Of a stretch of 55,122 nucleotides of DNA, positions 36,979-43,854 are shown piece after piece. This DNA is from Brevibacterium sp. (GTDB lineage Bacteria; Actinomycetota; Actinomycetes; Actinomycetales; Brevibacteriaceae). The first letter of the stretch is position 1; every line of letters starts with the position of its first letter. The notes under the pieces are model-generated. The model saw only the letters and a program-made list of their open reading frames with translations. It was not told the origin of the DNA and searched no databases. The stretch is from contig NZ_JAPSIB010000022.1 in the NCBI RefSeq assembly GCF_031179145.1, positions 1 to 55,122 of the forward strand, written 5' to 3'. The translations under genes and the position numbers were made by a program.

Positions 36979-37929
36979 TCACTCCTTCTTCGGCAGGATG
37001 GTGTCGGCATTCGAGGCGAAGCCGTAGTGGCCGTGCCCGCCGGCGCTGCCCGCGGCCAGGGCCCGCACCGTGATCACGGGTCCCGCGCCCAGCGAGAGTC
37101 CGTCGACCGTGCTGGCCTTGGACCGTTCGGTGCGCAGGACGGAGATGAGGCCGGTCTGGGCGGATCCGGCGTCGCCGGCGGCGACGACCGATTTCGATTC
37201 CGTGGTCAGGGCGTTGACGAAGTCGGTGATGACGGTGCGCTTGGCCTGGCCTTCGCTCGCCTCGGCCGTCGGCTTGTCCTGTTCGGCCAGTTGGGAGTTC
37301 TTGTTGTCGACCACGAGGAAGAGATCGCTCGTGGCGTGGTCGGAGTCGGTGCGCAGGCGGCCGGCGTCGACGAACGCGTCGAAGAGGGCGCCCGCCTGCT
37401 TGGCCGCATCGTCGCGCTCCTTGCCCTCCGGCAGCGCCGAGGCCTTTCCGGTGAGCGCGATGACGAGTGCGGACCGGATCGCGGTGGCGTCGTCCTCGGG
37501 CAGAGCGGGCACGAGTGTGCGCAGGGTCTTGAGGAACTCGGTCGAATCGGCCAGGGACAGAGTGTTCTCGACGAAGGAGGCGTCGACGGCCACAGTGCCG
37601 CCCGCTTCGGTGATCCGGTTGACGACGGCCTCGACCTGCTCGGGGTCGGCGTGCGGACCGGTGACGATGCTGATCGTCTTGTCATTGAGGATCCCGCTGG
37701 TGAGTTCGGGAGCCGCCTCGGTGATGAACTCGTTCTGCTTCTCGATGTTGCCGCCGGCCGCGTCGAGCTTAGCGCGCAGATCGTCGCGATCGGTGCGCAG
37801 CGAGTCGACCTGGCTCTGCAGCGACGCCCCGATCGGCTCCTTCAGCGGGCCGGCCCCGAGGACGATTCCCACCGCCAGGGCGAGGAACACCGAGACGAGG
37901 GAGACGAGATGGTAACGGAAATCAATCAC
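36979..37929 (-). CDS. steB: SteB/MctB-type membrane-anchored protein (annotated copper transporter)
   Basis: The 316-residue protein has one N-terminal membrane helix (MIDFRYHLVSLVSVFLALAVGIVLGA). A coiled-coil stretch follows at about 32-70 (SQVDSLRTDRDDLRAKLD), then an extracytoplasmic alpha/beta domain. This is the Rv1698 MctB / corynebacterial SteB family, proposed both as a copper-exit protein and as the partner of SteA in cell separation. Its position directly after steA, with a four-base overlap, agrees with the SteA-SteB pair. Confidence 0.88.
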   Translation of the reverse strand: MIDFRYHLVSLVSVFLALAVGIVLGAGPLKEPIGASLQSQVDSLRTDRDDLRAKLDAAGGNIEKQNEFITEAAPELTSGILNDKTISIVTGPHADPEQVEAVVNRITEAGGTVAVDASFVENTLSLADSTEFLKTLRTLVPALPEDDATAIRSALVIALTGKASALPEGKERDDAAKQAGALFDAFVDAGRLRTDSDHATSDLFLVVDNKNSQLAEQDKPTAEASEGQAKRTVITDFVNALTTESKSVVAAGDAGSAQTGLISVLRTERSKASTVDGLSLGAGPVITVRALAAGSAGGHGHYGFASNADTILPKKE

Positions 37930-39161
37930 TGGTCAATCCTTGCGCCGAAGACTGCTGATTCGGGGGTGACGGCCGGGTCGCCGCCGAAGAGCGAACCGAT
38001 CCAGCCGAACACTCCGTCGAGCTGGGCGCCGATGAGGCCGAGGAACGTCTGCCCCGCGGCGGTGGCGAAGAGGGCCACCCCGAGGGCGACGAGTCCGGCG
38101 AGGATGAGCACGCTGAGCTGGATGCTCGAGATCCTCTGCCGGTAGAGCAGGGAGACGCCCTTGGCATCGATGAGCTTCGAGCCCACGCGCAGGCGGGTGA
38201 GGAAGGTCGAGGCCATTCCCTTGCGGCCCTTGTCGAGGAATTCGATCAGGGTGTCATGCGTGCCGACGGCGACGATGAGGCTGGCCCCCTTGTCGTCGGC
38301 GAGCAGCATCGCGATGTCCTCGCTGGTGCCCGAGGCTGGGAAGGGCACGCAGTCGACGCCGAGCGAATGCACGCGTTCGACTCCGGGGGCGTGTCCGTCG
38401 CGGTAGGCGTGGACGACGATCTCGGCGCCCGAGGTCAGGGCGGAGTCGGAGACGGAGTCCATGTCGCCGACGATCATGTCCGGTCTGTGCCCGGCCTCGA
38501 GGATCGCATCGGCGCCGCCGTCGACGCCGATGAGGATCGGCCGGTATTCGCGGATGTAGGAGGCCAGCATCGCCAGGTCCTCCTTGTAGTGGTATCCGCG
38601 GACGACGATGAGGACGTGACGGTCCTTGAAGTTCGTCCGCACCGTGGGCACGACGAGTTCGGCCGAGAGCAGGTCGGAGTCCTTGCGGATGTACTCGATC
38701 GTGTTCTCGACGAAGTCGACGAGCACCGAGTTCATCCCGGCTTCGGCCCGGTGCATGTCCTCGGCGATGGTCTCGGCGGTCTGGAGGAGGCCGGTGGCGA
38801 TCACCTCGTCGCCACGGAGCACGTTCTCACCCTCGACGACGATCTCGTCCTCTTCGGCCAGCGCCTCGAAGATCTCCGCACCGGTGTCGTCGATGAGCGG
38901 GATGCCCGCCTCGACGATGATTCCCGGCCCGAGGTTGGGGTAGCGTCCGGAGATCGATTTGTCCGCGTTGATGACGGCGGCGGGGCGGCAGGCGACGAGG
39001 GCCTCGGCGGAGACTCGGTCGATGTCGGAGTGCTTGATGACGGCGATGTCGCCGGAGTTCAAGCGTTTCGTCAGGTCCTTCGTCCGCCGGTCGAGCCTGG
39101 CAGGAGCCGGGCCAGTGCGGGGCACAACCGTGGGTGTCTCCCGAGTTCTACGCGATTTCAT
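37926..39161 (-). CDS. steA: Cytokinetic ring protein SteA
   Basis: The 411-residue protein has a thiamin-pyrophosphokinase-like domain (about 185-330) with GVDGGADAILEAGHRPDMIVGDMDSVSD as its hallmark (quoted in two parts: GVDGGADAILEAG and PDMIVGDMDSVSD). Two C-terminal membrane helices follow (about 345-395). Orthologues are Rv1697 and SteA of Corynebacterium glutamicum, which is recruited to the septum and helps daughter cells separate. It begins 15 bases after recN. Confidence 0.9.
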   Translation of the reverse strand: MKSRRTRETPTVVPRTGPAPARLDRRTKDLTKRLNSGDIAVIKHSDIDRVSAEALVACRPAAVINADKSISGRYPNLGPGIIVEAGIPLIDDTGAEIFEALAEEDEIVVEGENVLRGDEVIATGLLQTAETIAEDMHRAEAGMNSVLVDFVENTIEYIRKDSDLLSAELVVPTVRTNFKDRHVLIVVRGYHYKEDLAMLASYIREYRPILIGVDGGADAILEAGHRPDMIVGDMDSVSDSALTSGAEIVVHAYRDGHAPGVERVHSLGVDCVPFPASGTSEDIAMLLADDKGASLIVAVGTHDTLIEFLDKGRKGMASTFLTRLRVGSKLIDAKGVSLLYRQRISSIQLSVLILAGLVALGVALFATAAGQTFLGLIGAQLDGVFGWIGSLFGGDPAVTPESAVFGARIDQ

Positions 39162-39176
39162 GGTGCGGCCATTCTC

Positions 39177-40880
39177 TCATGCAAGCGTCTCGGCTCCCGC
39201 CTTGACCTGCCGTGCGGAGTCCAGGAGTTCGGCGGCATGGGCCTTCGCCGAGGCGGATTCCTCCATCCCCGCCAGCATCCGTGAGAGCTCGACGACGCGT
39301 TCGTCCTCGCTCAGTTCCCGGACCCCTGAGGACACCGTCTCCGCGTCGTCGTCCTTGACGATCGTCACGTGCGTGTCGGCCCAGGCCGCGACCTGGGGCA
39401 GGTGGGTGACGACGATGACCTGGGCGTGTTCGGCCAGCTTCGCAAGCCGGCGGCCGATCTCGACGGCGGCGCGACCGCCCACTCCCGAGTCGACCTCGTC
39501 GAAGACGTAGGTGGGGATCCGGTCCCCGGCGGCGCGGACGACCTCGATGGCCAGCATCACACGGGAGAGCTCACCGCCGCTGGCGATCTTGCCGATGTCG
39601 TCACCGGTCGAGGAGTCGTGCGGGGCGAAGAGCAGGCGCACGTCATCGCAGCCGTGCGGGGCCGGTTCGCGGTCGGTGAGCTCGAACCGCACCTGCGCCT
39701 TCGGCATGGACAGGGCTGCGAGCTCCGCGCTGACGGCGGCCGAGAACCGCTCGGCTGTGCGGGTGCGGATCTCGGTCAGCGCGGTCGCCTGCGTGCGCAT
39801 CGCCTCCTCGGCGGCGACGAGTTCGGCGTCGAGCTGGTCGAGGTCACGGTCCTCGGCCTCGAGTTCGGCGAGCTCCTGGGCGGCGCGGGTCTCGAAGTCG
39901 AGCACCTCGGCGACGTTCTGCCCGTACGGTGCCAGCGTCCCCAGTTCGGCCCGCCTCGCTTCGGTCTCCTCGAGGGAGGTCTCCCCCAGTTCGTCGAAGC
40001 CGGAGAGGTAGGAGCTCAGTTCGGCCGCGGAGTCGCTGAGCCGCAGCACCGCGTCGTTGAGCGTTTCTCTGATCCGCGTCAGCTCCGTGTCGGAGGATTC
40101 GACGTCGGAGAGCATGCTGATGGCCTGGTGCACGCCGTCGACCGCGGCGGGGGCGTCGTCCATCTCGGAGCCGACGATGAGGTCGTGGGCCAGCCCCACG
40201 GCGCGGGTGATCTCCGCGGCGGCGCCGAGCTTCGCGGCCAGCGCCTGCAGCGCTTCGTCCTCGCCGGGGACCGGGCGGACATTGTCGATCGTCTCGAGGC
40301 AGCCGCGCAGCCACAGGATGCGTTCGCGCCGGGCTGCGGTGGAGTCCTTGATCCGCGCCACGCGCTCGACGGTCTCACGCCAGTGCTCGTAGGCCCCGGA
40401 GTAGTCGGCGGCGACCCGGGCCAGCTCCGCACCCCCGGCGGCGTCGAGGAGCTGCCGCTGCTGGGCGGGGCTGCGCAGTCCCAACTGCTCGGACTGACCG
40501 TGCAGGGCGATGAGCTCCTCGGAGACCTCGGAGAGCACGGAGATCGGGACGGTGCGACCGCCGGCGGTGGCGCGGGCGCGCCCTTTGACGGCGACGGTGC
40601 GGGTGACGATGGCCTCGTCGTCGACGCTGCCGCCGGCTTCCTCGATGCGGGCGCGCACGGCCTCGGAGACCTCGGAGAAGATGCCCTCGACCTCGGCCTT
40701 CTCCGCGCCTCGGCGCACGACCCCGGAGCCGACCTTGCGTCCCATCAGCAGGGTCAGTGCGGACACGAACATGGTCTTGCCGGCGCCGGTCTCACCGGTG
40801 ACGACGGTCAGGCCCGGGGACAGTTCGACCGCGGCCTCGGCGATGACGCCGAGGTGGGAGATCCTCAGTTCGGAGATCAT
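39177..40880 (-). CDS. recN: DNA repair protein RecN
   Basis: The 567-residue SMC-like ATPase has Walker A in VVTGETGAGKTMFVSAL (about 28-44). Long coiled-coil arms rich in Glu, Ala and Leu fill the middle. IASGGELSRVMLAIE is the ABC signature and TYVFDEVDSGVGGRAA the Walker B. It acts in double-strand break repair. The ATG at 40880 follows AGGAGGAACCG and gives the expected MISELRISHLGVIAEA start; the longer open frame is unsupported. Confidence 0.96.
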   Translation of the reverse strand: MISELRISHLGVIAEAAVELSPGLTVVTGETGAGKTMFVSALTLLMGRKVGSGVVRRGAEKAEVEGIFSEVSEAVRARIEEAGGSVDDEAIVTRTVAVKGRARATAGGRTVPISVLSEVSEELIALHGQSEQLGLRSPAQQRQLLDAAGGAELARVAADYSGAYEHWRETVERVARIKDSTAARRERILWLRGCLETIDNVRPVPGEDEALQALAAKLGAAAEITRAVGLAHDLIVGSEMDDAPAAVDGVHQAISMLSDVESSDTELTRIRETLNDAVLRLSDSAAELSSYLSGFDELGETSLEETEARRAELGTLAPYGQNVAEVLDFETRAAQELAELEAEDRDLDQLDAELVAAEEAMRTQATALTEIRTRTAERFSAAVSAELAALSMPKAQVRFELTDREPAPHGCDDVRLLFAPHDSSTGDDIGKIASGGELSRVMLAIEVVRAAGDRIPTYVFDEVDSGVGGRAAVEIGRRLAKLAEHAQVIVVTHLPQVAAWADTHVTIVKDDDAETVSSGVRELSEDERVVELSRMLAGMEESASAKAHAAELLDSARQVKAGAETLA

Positions 40881-40897
40881 CGGTTCCTCCTCGGCAT

Positions 40898-41839
40898 CTA
40901 CGCCTCCTCGACGGGTCCCCGCCAGCCGGAGACGGGCAGACGGAATTTGGCCACCAGCCGGTCGGTGAAGGGGCCGGTATGGAGGCGGGCGAACTTGATC
41001 GGCGACTCCGAGCGCTTGGCCTCGATCCTCGCACCGGCCGGCAGTTCGAGCGCACGCCGGCCATCGCACCACATCACCGCGGAGAAGTCTGGGTTGGACG
41101 AGCTGATCTCCACGCCGAGGCGGGAGTTGGGGTTGACGACGAGCGGTTCGGTGAAGAGCGCGTGGGCGGAGATCGGCACGAGGAGCAGGGCCTCGACCTC
41201 GGGCCAGACGATGGGCCCGCCGGCGGAGAAGGAGTAGGCGGTCGATCCGGTCGGGGTGGCGAGGATGACTCCGTCACAGCCGAAGGCGGACACGGGGCGG
41301 GAGTCGACGCCGAGGACGACGTCGATCATCCGCGACTTCGAGGTCTTCTCCACGGTCGCCTCGTTGAGCGCCCAGGCGCTGTAGATGTTCTCCCCCTCGT
41401 GCCACACGGACACGTCGAGGGCGAGTCTCTCCTCCACGAGGTAGTCGCGTTGGGACGCCCGGTGGACCGCCTCGGCGAGGTCCTCCCTCTCACTCTCGGC
41501 GAGGAATCCGACGTGGCCCAGGTTGATGCCCATGAGGGGCACTCCGGAGCCGTGGAAGCGTTCGGCCGCGCGCAGGATCGTGCCGTCGCCGCCGAGGACG
41601 ATGACGAGTTCGCACCGGGACTTCCAGGTGGCGAGCTGGTTGGGGCTGATGACCTCGCAGCGGCGCAGCAGGTCCTGGTGCACGTCGGGGTAGGAGCTGC
41701 GCCGGGCGATGTCGAGGATCTCCTCGTCGAGCACGACGGGGATGATGCCGTCCTCGAGGAGTGCCTTCCACACGCGCACCGCCGCCACCGCCGAATCCTC
41801 GCGGTGGGGGTGCAGGAGCACCATGATGTTTCGCCTCAC
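40898..41839 (-). CDS. nadK: NAD kinase
   Basis: The 313-residue enzyme has VLGGDGTILRAAE (the GGDGT phosphate-donor motif), GINLGHVGFLAES and a later TPTGSTAYSFSAGGPIV segment, all diagnostic of ATP/polyphosphate NAD kinases. It makes NADP. The GTG start overlaps the tlyA stop as GTGA. Order tlyA-nadK-recN is conserved in actinobacteria. Confidence 0.96.
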   Translation of the reverse strand: MRRNIMVLLHPHREDSAVAAVRVWKALLEDGIIPVVLDEEILDIARRSSYPDVHQDLLRRCEVISPNQLATWKSRCELVIVLGGDGTILRAAERFHGSGVPLMGINLGHVGFLAESEREDLAEAVHRASQRDYLVEERLALDVSVWHEGENIYSAWALNEATVEKTSKSRMIDVVLGVDSRPVSAFGCDGVILATPTGSTAYSFSAGGPIVWPEVEALLLVPISAHALFTEPLVVNPNSRLGVEISSSNPDFSAVMWCDGRRALELPAGARIEAKRSESPIKFARLHTGPFTDRLVAKFRLPVSGWRGPVEEA

Positions 41840-42639
41840 GACTCTCCTCTCATGATCGCGTCCACGGTCTCGGGCACGTCCGCCTCATTGAGCCTATCGG
41901 AAGCGGCGGTGGTTCTTCCTGGTCGAACACGCAGGAAGTACTCCCGGTTTCCGCTCGGACCGGGCAGGACGGAGGGTGCGATGTCGGTGACGCGGGCGTC
42001 GAGGGCGGTGATCGCCTCGACGACGGAGAGCACGGCGCGTCGACGGTTCGCGGGGCTCGTCACGACTCCGTGCTTGTCGAGGGAGCTGCGCGCGAGTTCG
42101 AACTGGGGTTTGACCATGAGCAGGAGCTCACCCTCGGGCCGGGTGGCCGCGAGGAGCGGTTCGAGCAGCAGGCGCAGGGAGATGAAGGAGACGTCGGCGA
42201 CGACGAGGTCGACGGCAGGGACGTCGGAGGCGGAGAGTTCGCGCAGGTTGAGTCCTTCGCGGACGCGGACTCTGGGGTCGGTGCGCAGGGAGACGTCGAG
42301 CTGATCGTGGCCGACGTCGACCGCCCACACCTCGGCGGCGTCGCGGCTGAGCAGCACCTGGGTGAAGCCGCCGGTCGAGGCACCGGCGTCGAGGGCGCTG
42401 ATGCCGGACAGCGTCTCGATGCCGAAGGCGTCGAGGGCGCCGAGGAGTTTGTGGGCGCTGCGGGCCACCCAGGGGTCGGGTTCGTGCACGGTGACCTCAT
42501 CCGCCTCTCCCACCTCGGCGGAGGGTTTGGAGGCGGTCGCGGAGTTGACGCTGACCCTCCCGGCCGCGATCTCGCGGGCGGCGCGGGATCGGGACCGGAT
42601 GAGTCCCCGCTCGACCAGAGCCCGGTCGAGCCGGGTCAC
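41836..42639 (-). CDS. tlyA: TlyA family rRNA methyltransferase / hemolysin
   Basis: The 267-residue protein has an N-terminal S4 RNA-binding domain (TRLDRALVERGLIRSRSRA). An FtsJ-type SAM methyltransferase domain follows (SALDAGASTGGFTQVLL, then VDLVVADVSFISL and MVKPQFE). TlyA 2'-O-methylates 16S and 23S rRNA and sets capreomycin sensitivity in mycobacteria. The GTG at 42639 is used because it overlaps the stop of the small gene upstream (GTGA) and begins right at the S4 domain; the longer frame would run back through that gene. Confidence 0.94.
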   Translation of the reverse strand: MTRLDRALVERGLIRSRSRAAREIAAGRVSVNSATASKPSAEVGEADEVTVHEPDPWVARSAHKLLGALDAFGIETLSGISALDAGASTGGFTQVLLSRDAAEVWAVDVGHDQLDVSLRTDPRVRVREGLNLRELSASDVPAVDLVVADVSFISLRLLLEPLLAATRPEGELLLMVKPQFELARSSLDKHGVVTSPANRRRAVLSVVEAITALDARVTDIAPSVLPGPSGNREYFLRVRPGRTTAASDRLNEADVPETVDAIMRGES

Positions 42640-42791
42640 AACGAGCCCACCTGCGCATCGAGTTCGTCGAGCAGTTCGCCGAGCTGCGCGTGGCGTTCGC
42701 GGGAGGGGACCTCGGCCAGCGCCTCGAGGTCGCGGCGCCATTTCTCGGCCGGAACGTCGCCGCTGAGGGCGGCAGGGGTCATCTCAGTCAT
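42636..42791 (-). CDS. 51-residue Rv1693-like small protein
   Basis: A 51-codon open frame begins at an ATG (42791) that overlaps the HAD phosphatase stop by eight bases (ATGACTGA). It ends in a TGA that overlaps the tlyA GTG by four bases. The product is acidic and helical: [18 protein letters not shown], then RDLEALAEVPSRERHAQLG and ELLDELDAQVGSL, with heptad-like leucines. M. tuberculosis has a similarly small gene, Rv1693, in exactly this place. The tight overlaps on both sides and the conserved slot make it real. Its function is unknown. A second in-frame ATG lies three codons in. Confidence 0.8.
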   Translation of the reverse strand: MTEMTPAALSGDVPAEKWRRDLEALAEVPSRERHAQLGELLDELDAQVGSL

Positions 42792-43854
42792 GGATCCTCC
42801 GCGGCAGGTTCCCGGGACGCACTGGCTCTCCCCGGTCGATCGCCTCCCATGCTAACCGCAGCGCCGCTTCGACGCCGTGGGCGCCGGTGCGCGCGGCATC
42901 GTCGAGGATCAGCTCACCGTCGACGATCAGCTCACCGTCGACGAGGCGGCAGGAGGTGGTCGCAGGGACGCCACCGGGTCCGGGGCTGGGTGCGGCGGCA
43001 CTCGTCGCGGCCTGGATGTCTGCCTTCGTGGCAGCGATGAGTTCGGGGAGCGCGCGCAGACTCGGCAGCACGAAGTCCGGCCGCCGTCCCGCAGGGGCGT
43101 GCAGGGCGTCGTGGATGTCATGGACGCCGGTGAGGACGAGTGCGGTCTCGAAACCGGCGGCGTTCCCGCCCTCGATGTCGGTGTCGAGACGGTCACCGAT
43201 CATCAGTGGCCGCACGGCGCCGAGGCGGTGGGCGGCGTGTTCGAGCATGTGCGGTGAGGGTTTGCCGACGATGGTCGGCTGCGTACCGGTGAGCCGAGCG
43301 ATCATCTCGACGAACGCGCCGTTGCCGGGCACCTCACCGTGGGGTCCGGGCATCGAGAAGTCGGGGTTGGACGCCCACCAGTCGATCCCGGAGCGGACCA
43401 CTTCGCAGGTGGTCACGATCGTCGCGTAGTCGATCTCCGGGTCGAGCCCCTGGGCGATGGCGACGACGTCGTCATCGAGGGAGCGAGTGATCCGCAGGCC
43501 CTCGGACTCAAGTGCCGCGGCCAGCCCGGCCGCGCCGACGAGGTGGATGAGCGCCCCGGCTCCGTACTTCTCGGCCAGCCGTGCGGCGAGCACCTGCGCC
43601 GAGGTGGTCACCTCGGCGGCGGTGGTGCTGATGCCGTGCGCGGTGATCCGCTCGGCCACGGCCTCGGGGGTGCGCACCGCGTTGTTCGTCACGAAGCTGA
43701 GCGGGATCGAGTGATCCCGCAGGAAGCCGATTCCCTCCACGGCTCCGGGGACCGCTTCGGGGCCGCGGTAGACGACTCCGTCGAGGTCGAACAGAACGCA
43801 GTCGATCGGTGCTCCCGGCTGCCCGGGAGCACCATGATCAGTGCTCGGACTCAC
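42784..43854 (-). CDS. HAD-IIA family sugar/nucleotide phosphatase (NagD-like)
   Basis: The 356-residue protein has the HAD motifs in order: [12 protein letters not shown] (nucleophile Asp), [25 protein letters not shown] (Lys) and [14 protein letters not shown]. This gives class IIA with the large cap between motifs II and III. Relatives such as Rv1692 dephosphorylate glycerol phosphate or sugar phosphates. A C-terminal extension of about 60 residues carries a duplicated DGELI segment from an 18-bp repeat. The start overlaps the Rv1691-like stop by four bases. Confidence 0.9.
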   Translation of the reverse strand: MSPSTDHGAPGQPGAPIDCVLFDLDGVVYRGPEAVPGAVEGIGFLRDHSIPLSFVTNNAVRTPEAVAERITAHGISTTAAEVTTSAQVLAARLAEKYGAGALIHLVGAAGLAAALESEGLRITRSLDDDVVAIAQGLDPEIDYATIVTTCEVVRSGIDWWASNPDFSMPGPHGEVPGNGAFVEMIARLTGTQPTIVGKPSPHMLEHAAHRLGAVRPLMIGDRLDTDIEGGNAAGFETALVLTGVHDIHDALHAPAGRRPDFVLPSLRALPELIAATKADIQAATSAAAPSPGPGGVPATTSCRLVDGELIVDGELILDDAARTGAHGVEAALRLAWEAIDRGEPVRPGNLPRRIHD

